From Prosopocoilus inquinatus (lineage: Eukaryota; Arthropoda; Insecta; Coleoptera; Lucanidae): a DNA stretch of 64,000 nucleotides. Made by a program: the position numbers and the translations under genes. Location of the stretch: positions 12,170,001 to 12,234,000 of the forward strand of contig CM069875.1 in assembly GCA_036172665.1 (NCBI GenBank), given 5' to 3'. Below are positions 50,943 through 62,700 of this stretch, one piece after another (the first letter of the stretch is position 1; each line of letters starts with the position of its first letter). The notes under the pieces were generated by a model. The model saw only the letters and a list, made by a program, of their open reading frames with translations, ran no database searches and was not told the DNA's origin.

Positions 50943-53780
50943 CTGTAAACATAGATAAACAAGTGTTCATTGAAAGCCGCTTCAGTATTAATTTTGCATT
51001 TGAATTTTTACGGAAGAATTTAAATTATAAAGGTTTCAGGAATTAATCCCATCGATTAAATCGAAATATCAGAAAAATAAATGATTATCAGGTTTTTGAG
51101 ATCTAACTTTTTTAGGATCAAATTGATAAGCCTCTAAAAATTTAAATTTAGCAAATAAATGTTTATGTTCGTGGAAAGTGATATTGTACCTATTTTCTGA
51201 GACGATAAAGATTTATTTGCTAAATAATTTAAAACGATATGGCTCATGTTTTTATTTAAAATTTCACAAGATAGCTTAAATTACAAAAGTTTTCAACGTT
51301 TTTAAAGGAAAAATTTATTTGTATCTTTTCATCCCGTTCTCTTCAGGATGTCAAATTAATTATAGTTCTAAAATATCTCTCAAACCAGATTGTATAAAAT
51401 CATATAAAAATTCTTTTTAAAATTCAAATGGTCACTGTGAAAATTCGCACAAACGCTCAGATTGAAGATTGAAATCTTGAAAAAGCTATCAACCGATAGT
51501 GAAACGTTGTGCGAAATTTTAATGTCCGTTTAAAGATTAAAGAGAATTTTCATAACCTTTTTGTTCACGAACACAGTTTCGTCTATATTCAAATGTTTGT
51601 ATGTCTCCAAATTGTTAAAATTGTGTTAACATTTTTTATTAAGAATTTCTTTAAATTTAGAAAAGTGGGGTATGTTGTATAATACCGTTTATTAAATAAT
51701 TTATAAAACAGTAGACTTAAGAAGAGAACATTTTAGAGACGTAATTGATATGTTATCCTGAAAGAGATGGGATGATAAAAAAATAATGGCCTCTTTAAGG
51801 AGCTTTAAACTAATGCTGGCAACCAAATCAGTTTTTTGGATAATCGGTTAACCGGTGTTGGATTATATTATATTATTATTTGGAATATCCAATTATGTGA
51901 ATAATCGGATATTGGAATATCCAATTATTTTGATAACCGGTTTTTGGATAATCGGATATTCGAATAACCGGTTATTCGAATGATGAAAAATGTTTAAGTA
52001 GCCCATCTATTTGAAATTCAAATAATTGTATACATAATTACATATTTCTTTTTTTCGCCCATTTAAAAATAATATTAGGAATTTGTGGCAGCAAATTTAA
52101 AATTGAAATAAAATTGAATATTTGTAAATATTGGAAATATTAAAAAAAAAAACTATAGGTAAATCTTATGTGATATGTTGACTGCGTAAAAAAAGTAGTG
52201 AAATGGTTTTTCTAATCCACGCATTAGAATGTGGAAGAAGAAGAATTATAGAAATTTTAATTTTTGTTATGAATGGCCTTTTCGACCGTACCCAATCGTC
52301 TTTCTTAGAATTCAAGAGTAGTTTATTAAGGTACAGATGTTAGTGAAGTATGATAATAAATTAATCAACAGGAAGGTATCAGAGAAACACACCATAAAGA
52401 AATAATTCAAGCTCTTGCTATTTTTGAAAAAATTGCGCAGACACTTCGCATATTATTAAAAAAATAGGATGTTATCAAGAGATGAGTGTTTTTGCTTTGT
52501 TCTTTAGAATGGTTTTTAATTTGTATTTACAATTCCTCCTTCATGTTATTAAGAGCTGATGTTTCACTTGTCCATTAACTTTAAGCTTTGTTTTATTTCC
52601 TTAATTTCCTTACTTTCCTTAATTGTCTTGATTATTGTTTCTATGGGAATAAACATGATAACATCAAGCAGGAATTATAAAATATATCATGACTGAAATA
52701 TCAACTCTAGGAACCATTTGTATAAAACTTAACTAACCAAATGAGCAAGTTAATCAAGTAATATCATTGGAGGAAACCAAAAATTTCCACCAATGATATT
52801 GCATAACGTCATGATTAATTTGATTGCACGGTAAATTATATTCTATACAATTGGCCATACATGTGTTAACAATTGGCCGTGCATATTTTACCAATTCGCC
52901 GTACATGCGTTAACAATTGGCATGTGTTATTAATGCGAGAGTATAGTTTTATTTATTTTTGTTTGTTAGTAAGAGATTTAAATTTTATGTTGGTTACTGT
53001 TTGTTCTAGTATCACTCACTGAACTCGGCTATGCTGTATATCAATGGGATACGTGTACCTAGTTATATTAAGCTCGTTTTACATGGAGCGATTTTTGGCA
53101 GCGATTGCCCGGCGTGAGTAACTGCTTCCTGTAAATGATAAGTCGCTAGTGCAATTTATCGCAAATACTGGCCGCGTATGCGATTTTCGAAATTAGAACA
53201 TGTTCTATCCCCTTGCGATTTTTCCATGCAATCTAGTTATATTCTTAGTAATATTTCTGTGGTAAAACCGACAAGGTGTACCAATATAAATATTTTGAAG
53301 TTATTGATAGTTGTTTACGACCGTTGTTTATAACGATAACCACGTTTCATTAAATATACAGGAGATTCAGGCAACCATTCATTAAAAGTTTACGGACTTC
53401 CTCTTTAAATTTCTGTCATGTTGCGGTAATAGTTTAGCGATAATTATCTATTAAAATATAATATTTCCAATTTTCGGGCACTTCCGCCTGTACCGGAACT
53501 GCTTAGACATATTTCTTTTTCATTTTTCAGTATTATTCCTGAATAGTGTGCTATGAACATTAACAAACTAAGGTTTTTAAAATTAATTTCTGACTGTAAT
53601 TTCAGTTTCCTTTTAAACACCTAAGAATAATGTTTAAATACATATCTATTAAGTGTAAGTAATACCTTTCTATTGTGTCTAAGTAATAACTTATTTTCCT
53701 CGATATTACTATTTTTTTATTATCTTCTTGAATTGTCCATTTTTTTTATCATCAAATACATTTAATATGTCTGTGCTTGA
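50943..53780. other. Gene-free stretch with AT-rich simple repeats
   Basis: 51830-51985 is a cluster of ATAATCGGATATT / GGAATATCCAATTAT words. 52846-52925 is a short tandem of about 22 bp (CAATTGGCC(A/G)TACATG...GTTAA). A hairpin at about 52766-52800 reads ATCATTGG...CCAATGAT. The sequence probably belongs to the next upstream intron of the Spatzle-like gene. Nothing coding was recognised. Confidence 0.45.
53380..53505. repeat. Dispersed repeat shared with 25120-25260 and 54415-54560
   Basis: AAAAGTTTACGGACT, AATTTCTGTCATG, GGGCACTTCCGCCTGTACCGG match the reverse complement of 54415-54545 and, more weakly, 25160-25260. It is an unclassified element; the opposed copies at 53380 and 54540 bracket about 1.1 kb. 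Confidence 0.55.
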
Positions 53781-53789
53781 ATATTCATT

Positions 53790-53985
53790 TTTTGAAAAAT
53801 TTTGTTGCAAATCGTTTTTGATTGCAGTGAAAACCTCGAGCAGCTTCTGAACAGCTGTTTCAGCCCTGCTTGAAACAGCTGCTCGAGCTTTTCACTGCAA
53901 TCACAAACGATTTGCAACAATTGTTTTTAAAACTTTCATTATGCTTTGACAGCAAGCATGACCGCCCTGCATGGGGTAGCTTAAA
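53790..53985. mobile_element. Truncated inverted retrozyme-family copy
   Basis: A minus-strand piece (GTTGCAAATCGTTTTTGATT ... CAGCCCTGCTT) meets a plus-strand piece (GAAACAGCTGCTCGAG ... GACAGCAAGCATGACCG). It belongs to the subfamily with GCAACAA instead of GCACAAA. No complete hammerhead. Confidence 0.65.
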
Positions 53986-54639
53986 AGTTTGGGAACCTAT
54001 GGTATAGTGAATGCTAATACAGAACGAAAAAACCGTTAATCCTGAGTTATATGGTATAGAAATATGCTAGGCGTTCCAATTAAAAAAGATGATTTTTCGA
54101 CAGTTGAAATCAGTTCGAATAGAAGTTACTTTTCAACCTGCCTGTAAACAATCAAGTGCAAAACTGGACATGATCTGAAAGAATGTTACTGTATACTACT
54201 ACAGGCCAAAATTTGGCATCGTGGTTTTTGTTGCACAAAGATGGCAGTATCATAAACAAAGGTTCTGTAAGTCCGAGCTTTTTTTAAAAAATGGAAATAC
54301 CTCGGAAACGGTTAATTTCTCTTGTATCACATGTTGCACAAAATATTTTTTAAATGTCAAGAAGATGCATTAAAAATGCGGTGTTCCATTTAAAATAAGA
54401 ATGTTTACAGCAACTTCCGGTATAAGCGGAAGTGTCCGAAAATTGAAAATGTTATATTTTGATAGATTTTTATCGTTAATTTATAACTGCAAAATATGAA
54501 ACTGAAATTCAAAGGAGGAGTCCGTAAACTTTTAACGAATGTATATATGTATAAGTCAATATAAGCAATGTATCGCGCAATATACACAAGAATATTAGCA
54601 TTACACAGGTGCGGCAAAATAACTCGCACAAATGTTTCT

Positions 54640-55650
54640 TATCATATTTTTATATAAAAAACGAAATTTAAAAATTAGCAATGAATAACAATAACATAGC
54701 ACCTTTGTAACAATATTCTCAGCTGGTTTCGAAATATCCGCCCTCAGTCTCGATACAGAGCTGCAAATGCTTTTTGAAATTTTCGATTATATGCCGCACC
54801 TCATCCAAGGATATTCGGTCCCATTCCTGGAGCAGGGATTGCTTCAACGACTCCAAATTTTTGAGGCGTTTAACACAAGCCATGGCCTCCAAAATTGACC
54901 ACACGCTGTAATCCTTTGGGTTTAGGTGAGTAAGGCGGCCATTCGTGAGACGTGATAAAGTTTGGAAAATGGGTCCTGCACTACTCCTGAGCCACTATCA
55001 CTTTGTGAGCCGGGGCAGAGTCCTGCTAGAATGTCAATTCCACATCGCCGAAATGCTGTTCAGTCCACGGAACTACTACAGCCTCGAGTATGTTAGCCTC
55101 GAGTATGTTCTTCTTGGTTAATTTTGACCACCTGATCCACGAAAACTAGGTGTCTTGTCGCTAGAGCAAATTCCGCCCCATATCATAACGGACTGCGGAT
55201 TTTGGTGATGCTCGATGATGGTGGAGGTGCCGGGAGTCTTTGCGGGACAAATTCTGTCATTTTGGCGATTGTGTGCTGGTTCAACTGTGAACAGCTTCTC
55301 GTCCGTGAAGGCAATCCGTTCCCTGCGGCCCGACACTGAAGTTGACGGCATCTTTGCACTCGTATACGCTTGTTCTCAACCGTGAGTAACTAAACTTTTC
55401 GTAGCTTGTACGGCTTGAAGTTGAGCTCTTCTTTCGCTATTCGCCATACTGATCGGTCGCTGATACCTGTGTCACACTCTCGGATTTCGCTGTACTCGCT
55501 TCGTAATGATCTGACGGTTAACGGGGATGTTGACAGTGCATTTTCTTCATCTTCCGGGACGACTTTCGTTATCAAGCTGATGGAAAGTTTAATGGCATCA
55601 GACGCGGTTTGGCGAGGAACCCTGAGCAATAGAGCAACTTCGTATTGACG
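54640..55650 (-). pseudogene. Tc1/mariner-type transposase, inactivated
   Basis: Order on the minus strand: N-terminal helix-turn-helix remnants (RVPRQTASDAIKL, SDRSVWRIAKEELNFKPYKLRKV; 55629-55390), the first catalytic block RERIAFTDEKLFTVEPAHNR with SVMIWGGICSS (Asp codon 55303-55301), QDSAPAHK at about 55020 with a stop just before it, and PPYSP with DYSVWSILE at about 54930-54890 for the third block. The third catalytic residue region is frameshifted. Frameshifts and stops show a dead copy of the IS630-Tc1-mariner superfamily. Terminal repeats were not resolved. Confidence 0.75.
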
Positions 55651-56088
55651 ATAGCCTTAACTAGAGACCTTCTAGTAAGAATCTGGCAGAATGGCGTGCA
55701 TTTTTAATTGGTTCCGCCATATTTGAGCAAAATTTACTTCAGCCAATCATAACGTAGAATGGAAGTGCAATTTGGCGCCAACCTTTGAATTTTACATTGA
55801 AAATGAGTAAGCAAGATTAGAAAGCATTGTCAATTTGACACTGACGGGACTCTTTTGTTGAAATTTGACATTGAAAGTTTAGAAAGGATTGTCAATTTGA
55901 CACTGACGGAACCTTTTTTGCTGAAATATGGCTGACTCTGCCAGACTCTAACTAGAGGGTCTCCAGCCTTGACACAAAGCAGCTCCAAAATAGAAGCACG
56001 TGTATTTGACATTCTACTAAAGATCAAATTTATAACAAAACGTTACAAAAATATAGTTCCTTGATCAAAAAAATGCGGCGAATTTAAC
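55650..56088. repeat. Flank of the mariner relic with a short duplicated segment
   Basis: GATTAGAAAGCATTGTCAATTTGACACTGACGG at about 55815 recurs at about 55871 (56-bp spacing). TAACTAGAGACCTTCTAG (about 55658) and CTAGAGGGTCTCCAG (about 55952) may be parts of decayed terminal repeats. No gene. Confidence 0.4.
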
Positions 56089-56293
56089 TATAAAAACATA
56101 AACATATAAAATAGCGACATCTTACTATCGCTTTTTGACCTAACATTGCAGTAGAATAGTCAAATTGAAGCGGGATTTGCTCCTAATGAGTCCCCCACGC
56201 AAGGCGGCCATGCTTGCTGTCAAAGCATAATGAAAGATTTTAGAAAAAATTTTGTGCAAATCGTCTTTGATTGCAGTGAGAACCTCGAGCAGC

Positions 56294-56338
56294 CTCTGGA
56301 CAGCTGTTTCAGCCCTGCTTGGGGCTTCTTCAGCAGAA
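56294..56338 (-). ncRNA. Type I hammerhead ribozyme
   Basis: Minus strand, consensus core, stem I TTCTG/CAGAG. Intact. Confidence 0.78.
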
Positions 56339-56651
56339 ACGTAGCTCGACATTCCCACTGCAGACCAAAAACGACTTGCCCAATTTATTCGCAAATGCGA
56401 TGTAAGAATGATGAACATTTTATATGTAGTACAGTATACAGTAGGATAGACAAATTGAAGCGGGATTTGCTCCTAATAAGTCCCCCATGCAAGGCGGCCA
56501 TGTTTGCTGTCAAAGCATAATAAAAGATTTTAGAAAAATTTTGTGCAAATCGTTTTTGATTGCTATTTTATATGTTCATCATTCTTACATCGCAATTGCG
56601 AATAAATTGGGCAAGTCGTTTTTGGTCTGCAGTGGGAATGTTGAGCTACGT

Positions 56652-56696
56652 CTCTGCTGAAGAAGCCCCAAGCAGGGCTGAAATAGCTGTCCAGAG
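56652..56696 (+). ncRNA. Type I hammerhead ribozyme, stem III variant
   Basis: CTCTG, CTGAAGA, AGCCC/GGGCT, GAAA, TAGCTG, TC, CAGAG. Stem III has C to T, giving a wobble. Confidence 0.72.
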
Positions 56697-56764
56697 GCTG
56701 CTCGAGGTTCTCACTGCAATCAAAAACGATTTGCACAAAAATTTTTCTAAAATATAAAAACATA

Positions 56765-57435
56765 TTTTTTACGAAAGTGTAAAACGTTCTTTCCAAGAGA
56801 CACTCAATTTTGTCGAGTTATTTAATAATTTACCGGTTGTCAGCACTGAAATAGCTTACAATCTGTAGAGGTGATTACATGATTACGACAGCATTAGAAA
56901 TATTAAGAACGACTTTTTAAATCAGTAAGCCGATTTTCGCAAATTTTATGTGTGTGTTCATGGAGATTTGATTGCCTATTTAATTCATCTGTCATTTCAT
57001 GTTCATTAACCAACAGAAAAACTTCATTTTAATAATTTCCGTATACAACGAATAATAGGTGTGTTATATGTGAGTAACTCAGTCGCACTCAGTAATCTTA
57101 TAAATTTGTATGTTTTTTCTACATGCTCGTTGGTGGGATTTTGTGAGCTACCTCCGAATCAATCAAATAGGGATTTAGGTTAGAATGCATGTGTATGTAA
57201 TGGCCGAATGTTTTTCTTGACATTTGCGCGATGTCAGTGGAATTAACTTGGTTTTTTTAGAGCGTTTTAACTCAGCAAAACTCACCTCACTTCTGATATT
57301 TACTGATCTGAATCGAAAGTAAAACGAACACACCTATTGTAAAGTGGAATATATATGGAATACCCATTCTTTGGGCTGTCATAAATTCTGAACTAAAATA
57401 CTAAATACTCAGATATTTTAAATAAAAATACTTTG
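56765..57435. other. No gene recognised
   Basis: AT-rich; nothing supported. Confidence 0.4.
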
Positions 57436-57830
57436 GCTGAGTTGCACCGACCTTGATTAACGTTAACACGGATTAACTAATCTGAGTTAGCGACTTTTCA
57501 GTTGCACCGAACTTAATTTGTCCTAATCTATGATTAACAAACTTGAGTTAGTTGATTCGGCAATTAACAACCTGCAATTTCAACCTCAATTAACGTTAAC
57601 ACAAATTAACTAATCCGAGTTAGCGACTTTTCAGTTGCACCGAACTTAATTTGCCCTAATCTATGATTAACAAACTTGAGTTAGTTGATTCGGCAATTAA
57701 CGACCTGCAATTTCAGCCTCAATTAACGTTAACACAGATTAACTAATCTGAATTAGAGACTTTGGAGTTGCATCGATCGTAGTTTGTCCTAATCATAATT
57801 AGTAAATCTGAATTAGTTAATTCGGTGGTA
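57436..57830 (+). repeat. Tandem repeat, 133-bp unit, about three copies
   Basis: GTTGCACCGAACTTAATTTG begins at 57501 and recurs at 57634 and, diverged, at 57767, giving a 133-bp period. Units contain AACGTTAACAC and GATTAACAAACTTGAGTTAG and so are rich in GTTAA words. An earlier partial unit starts near 57438. Confidence 0.75.
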
Positions 57831-58365
57831 TTGTTTGTTTAGAATGTTTAACACGAGTTAAACGGATATATTATAAATTTCTGAGGCGTACAGGACCGTA
57901 AATCATGCATTCTTCTGAACGATTATAATCTAAAATGTATTAAAAATGAATAATAAATTATTATTATATTGGAACAAGCAGCGGTGGTTTGTTTAACAGG
58001 AAGAAATTAGTGAACATAATTTGAAAACAATACAAATTTCTCTTTAAAAATTAAAAAATAACGTAAATTCATAAAATATACAGGGTGTTAATAAAAAAAT
58101 CCTGGACTAAGTTGGCAGGTGATAGGAGAGTTCAAAATAAGAAAAAAATTCTAATAAACTCATATCCAATACACAATACAGTGTGCTATATGTTCAGGTT
58201 TCCATAACGAAATTATTTTGTTTTTTTTTTCAAAGTTATAAATCATGTATTTTCCTTCTAATGACTACAGATGTTTATAACTCTTTCGGAATTCATCTTA
58301 TAACCCGGAGAAACGCAGAAAATCCAATTCCAAGGAGCCGGTCAGAATCCGACACACTCACCGAC
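57831..58365. other. No gene recognised
   Basis: AT-rich with a 62-codon random frame. Nothing supported. Confidence 0.4.
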
Positions 58366-59115
58366 ACATGAAAATTTTTTTTCTCACATACCAGGAAACG
58401 ATTCAAACCCACGCCTAAACGTTTGGTCAAGCGTTCAACAACCAAGAAAAATAAATTCGGAGAAGTATATTAACAGAATTTATGTGAAAAATAAAAGACT
58501 TTAGAAACAAGCAGCTTTATCAAAAGCAAACAACCAGTTTAGGATACATCAAGATATTTTCAGCTTGCTTTTAAAGTCTTTTATTTTTCACAGCATTTAA
58601 TTAATTACCAAAGAGCAAGAACTTTATAAAATTACTAAGAACTTACTTCATTCTTTATCTTTAACTTGCCAAATAGCCTAAGAATGTCCGACCCTTATTA
58701 ATTACCAATGAACAACTTTATGAACTTATACTCTTAACTAACATGAAAATTTTTTTTCTCACATACCAGGAAACGATTCAAACCCACGCTTAAACGTTTG
58801 GTCAAGCGTTCAACAACCAAGAAAAATAAATTCGGAGAAGTATATTAACAGAATTTATGTGAAAAATAAAAGACTTTAGAAACAAGCAGCTTTATCAAAA
58901 GCAAACAACCAGTTTAGGATACATCAAGATATTTTCAGCTTGCTTTTAAAGTCTTTTATTTTTCACAGCATTTAATTAATTACCAAAGAGCAAGAACTTT
59001 ATAAAATTACTAAGAACTTACTTCATTCTTTATCTTTAACTTGCCAAATAGCCTAAGAATGTCCGACCCTTATTAATTACCAATGAACAACTTTATGAAC
59101 TTATACTCTTAACTA
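58366..59115 (+). repeat. Near-perfect tandem duplication, 2 x 375 bp
   Basis: 58366-58740 and 58741-59115 are the same except for one substitution noticed (CACGCCTAAACG versus CACGCTTAAACG). Each unit contains a hairpin formed by TGTGAAAAATAAAAGACTTT and AAAGTCTTTTATTTTTCACA about 75 bp apart. The near identity means a very recent event or an assembly artefact. Confidence 0.85.
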
Positions 59116-60539
59116 AAAACTTACTTGTTTATGTTAACCAAAACTGAGCATATCACAATACCATGGCTAGCTTAAATCATTTAGTTCATTGCTATTTATA
59201 GTTTCCGCGGCTAGAGATGCTTCTCACCCTTACCAAAAATTGTGGAAACACCATTTAAGCGTTAGTACAAATTAGGCAAGTTTTACCCTACAAATTTCAC
59301 GAGAGTTTTTAACGGTCAATAAAGTACTTACTTCAGTTACAAAATGCTGTTTTAATTAAGCCAGAACCATTATTTTTTTAAATTCTAAACATTGACGATA
59401 TATTTTTATATTTATTTAAGCACCCTCTTACATACATTAGTTAATTACGTTAATACTAATTTTTAGAAAAATTTTGTGCAACGTCAGGTCAAATTAACAG
59501 TTAAGATGTTGTTGAAGAAATCAATACTAATGACACGCCCTGTATATTCTAGTGATATTATTTTATTTTCAATTACTGCAACTGTTTATAATATGTATAT
59601 TTTCAAGACCAAAAAATAAGAGAAAGAAGAATTATGATTTTTGTCCATTTACGCCTATCATTCGACGCGCTGTGCACCGGTGACATGAGTACATCAACAT
59701 CACCGCAAAATTGATCTGCACAATATTGATTACGAATCGTATTCGGTAGACTGGAGGTGCTTTCTTTCGCTCACAAAATCGTGATCCAAACGTGTTTTTA
59801 TTCATAAACATTCTTTTCTTTGAATTTCTTTCAATCTCTATGTTTAAAACTTGTTTGGATTGAATTATAGTTATTTATAAATGAGTTGTCAATCAAAAAT
59901 TCAAGTCGGGTGTTTTGTTGCAACAATTACGAAATTCAGGTCCAAACTATTCGAAACACCATTCAAACTTTTATGCGAAAGAAAGCACCTTTTTAATGAA
60001 CCAAATCCTTTAATTTCGTTTCATGAAAATTAAATAAACATTTTTATTTGCTTAAAATTATCACTAAGTACTAGTATTCAGAACAATTAAATAGTCAAAC
60101 AAATCCCACATTATTTCCATTATTTCCATTTGCCATTTTTTTTTTAATTAACGTGAAAGTAGGAACGTATTTTATGAAGCAATGAAAAAGGAAATAAATA
60201 CATTATAAGTTTTACATCGTCAGTATGTTTTACGAATGAATGAACTTTTATTTTGAATAAGAAGCCTATTGTAGAAAATTCTAGTTATTGAATTGCACAC
60301 TTCAAATCTACCATACTACGGCGACAACATTTTTCATTTGAAATTTGAAAATTTAATTTATATTTCAAAAGTATTACCACAATATAAATAATTTTAACAC
60401 AATAATATTGACCTTAATTTCCTCTTTCCTTTAATTCCATTACTATTTTTGTATCTTTAAATGGTTAACAGTAATCTACAGAAACTTAGATTTCAATGCA
60501 AGTTTGCTATGTTCGGTTTTAAACTTTCCACCCGGTACA
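59116..60539. other. No gene recognised
   Basis: AT-rich sequence. About 59463-59490 (AGAAAAATTTTGTGCAACGTCAGGTCAAA) joins two short retrozyme-family words and may be a deleted remnant. Otherwise nothing. Confidence 0.4.
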
Positions 60540-60559
60540 ATTTGTACTTTGACATCCAC

Positions 60560-60787
60560 ATTTCAGTCTTATCATAGATTCACGCGGGTTCTTTCTCATC
60601 ATAAGAAAATTATTACCTTTTACCATTATATTAATATCGTCCGCGTAACATACTAAAGTGAAGTTGCAATCACGTAAAAAAAATCTAAGTTATTAATGAA
60701 TATTACAAAAAGTGTTGACCCAGAGATAGAACCCTGGGATAGGCCAGAGCAAGTTTTGATTTACTGTTATTTATTACCACTTTTTGT
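60560..60787 (-). pseudogene. Non-LTR reverse transcriptase catalytic block
   Basis: GLSQGSISGSTLFVIFINNL followed by VCYADDINIMVKG gives the usual GxPQGS and YADD motifs, the latter after a frameshift (about 60640). The first motif is altered (GLSQGS), so activity would be doubtful even without the breaks. Confidence 0.7.
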
Positions 60788-61488
60788 GTACGAAATAGAG
60801 ATGGGATTCTGCCCGGTGGAATCACGGAATGCACCCACAATGCACCCGGTGTATTGGATGCATTACCCATTTGCCAACATTTACATAAGACATAAAAATG
60901 CTTTAAAATGACACCAAATATAATATATTTTTTTTACAGACTATCGCTAGACAATTATTTTGTAACGTTACTGTCAAAAACTTAGACCGGTATTCATAAA
61001 CCAAACTTACGCTATGCGTTCGTTTACAATTCGCCATAATTAATAAACTATACGTATTTGCCGCATTTTGGGTGCATAACCAGTGAGTATTGAATAATAT
61101 TTTATGAATTACTTTCCCAAAAGGCGGGAAATACGAATGATTTATGAATTATAGCGAATTCTAAGTGAACGTATAGCGTAAGCAGTGAGTATGTAGGTAC
61201 CTGTACACTCACTGGCGTTAGTTCTGTTTATGAATACCGGCTTTAATCATTTTATTCAGATTTTAAGCTATAAAGCTTTCGCTTAAACTTAAAAGTATTT
61301 ATTCATCACGTCCGAAACATGTAAACTTGTAAACCGGCCGCAAACAATTAAATAATATCATGAAAAGGTTATTTCTTGTTCGGTTTGCGTGGGAAATTAA
61401 AATTTTTCAATGCATCCGATGCATTCATATATACACTCGGTGCTTTCAATGCACCGGGTTCATTCTCAGGCCCATCTCTAGTACGAAA
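60788..61488. mobile_element. hAT-like MITE with 8-bp target duplication
   Basis: GTACGAAA occurs at 60788-60795 and 61481-61488. The insert has terminal inverted repeats TAGAGATGGG and CCCATCTCTA and imperfect pairing further in (AACCCGGTGCATT-type words). An 8-bp duplication and TAGAGATGGG-like ends are characteristic of hAT elements. A second, smaller MITE (about 60989-61241, CCGGTATTCATAAAC ends) is nested inside. Confidence 0.78.
60989..61241. mobile_element. Nested MITE, about 253 bp
   Basis: CCGGTATTCATAAAC at the left and GTTTATGAATACCGG at the right are perfect complements; TACGCTATGCGTTCG / CGTATAGCGTA pair further in. It lies within the hAT-like MITE. Confidence 0.65.
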
Positions 61489-61489
61489 T

Positions 61490-61850
61490 GAAAGACATGA
61501 TGAAAGGAGATCTAAAGTGCTTCCTCTAACGCCACAGCAATTTAATTTTTCTAGTAAAAGATTATGATTGACGCACAAGTGACGCAATAAAATGCTTTAG
61601 TCAAGTCTATAAGGAGACCAAGAGCAGAAATTTTGTGATCTAAATTTATTTTGTAAATAAATTGGAAATGCTGAAAAGAAAGAAATGCCTTATTTGTTTT
61701 AACGAAACGAATCTTTTATCTTTATTCTGTTTTTTATTCGTTACGTACTCAAACAATTTTGAAAAGGAAGCTAGGATACTAATAGGTCTATAATTAGCAA
61801 ATATGTCTGAGTCTCTTTTCTTATATATTGCTTAACCAATGCAGTCTCTT
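61490..61850 (-). pseudogene. Non-LTR reverse transcriptase, N-terminal and middle blocks
   Basis: NYRPISILASFSKLFE and LTKAF...VNHNLLLEKLNCCG correspond to standard RT blocks, in different frames. The domain is then cut by the hAT-like MITE within SSCLSFRT and resumes beyond it at about 60787. Confidence 0.72.
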
Positions 61851-61880
61851 GAAGTGTTAAGGAAAGACACCTGTTTGGAA

Positions 61881-62286
61881 TGAAAAATTTATGTTTTAGA
61901 AAAATTTTTTGTGCAAATCGTTTTTGATTGCAGTGAGAACCTCGAGCAGCCTCTGGACAGCTGTTTCAGCCCTGCTTGCATTTGCGAATAAATTGGGCAA
62001 GTCGTTTTTGGTCTGCAGTGGGAATGTCGAGCTACGTTTCTGCTGAAGAAGCCCCAAGCAGGGCTGAAACAGCTGTCCAGAGGCTGCTCGAGGTTCTCAC
62101 TGCAATCAAAAACGATTTGCACAAAATTTTTCTAAAATCCTTCATTATGCTTTGACAGTAAGCATGGCCGCCTTGCATGGGGGACTCATTACGAGCAAAT
62201 CCCGCTTCAATTTGTCTATCCTACTGCAATGTTAGGTCAAAAAGCGATAGTAAGATGTCGCTATTTTATATGTTGAAAAATTTATG
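61881..62286 (+). mobile_element. Retrozyme-like element with 13-bp target duplication
   Basis: TGAAAAATTTATG occurs at 61881-61893 and 62274-62286. The 380-bp insert has a reversed piece (61894-61978) and a plus-strand piece (61979-62273) that reaches TATTTTATATGT. Read on the other strand it has the canonical ends. It lies between RT and linker of the non-LTR relic, so it arrived after that element. Confidence 0.82.
62038..62082 (+). ncRNA. Type I hammerhead ribozyme
   Basis: TTCTG, CTGAAGA, AGCCC/GGGCT, GAAA, CAGCTG, TC, CAGAG. Core intact. The reversed piece at 61950-61976 carries only the GAAACAGCTGTC half. Confidence 0.78.
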
Positions 62287-62700
62287 GTATAAGTTACAGG
62301 TTCCAAAATGAAAACCGTTTGCGATGTTTAATCAGCGCATTGGAGACGTCATCTGTACCACAGGAATGTGAGTTTTAAAGTTTTAATTGCAATTAAACTT
62401 CACCTTCGACAACTGGAGCTAAGAAAAAGGATGTGTTTTGTACGATCACATTTGCAGATAAAAATTCATAGTCAATGGAACTATCAGCAGTACCTAAATT
62501 ATTTACTTCACTGATGCAAAATAGTCACTAAATTTGTCTGCTGCAGTCTGACCGGATAAAATTTTACCTTGCTCTCTGTTGACAATATTATTCATACGAG
62601 ATTTTTGTTTCCAGTTACGTAATTAATAATTTTGCACATAGGTTTATTCTTATTGTCTGCATCAGAAATAGCGTTATCAAAAAAATTGTATTTTTCTACT

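Larger units (their letters stand above)
56089..56764. mobile_element. Retrozyme-like element with 12-bp target duplication
   Basis: TATAAAAACATA occurs at 56089-56100 and 56753-56764. The 652-bp insert starts AACATATAAAATAGCG, holds about 1.4 monomers on the minus strand (with a junction scar near 56420-56440), then about 0.7 monomer on the plus strand from about 56568, and ends GCACAAAAATTTTTCTAAAA. The inverted junction at about 56560 is identical in sequence to that at about 26160. Confidence 0.82.
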
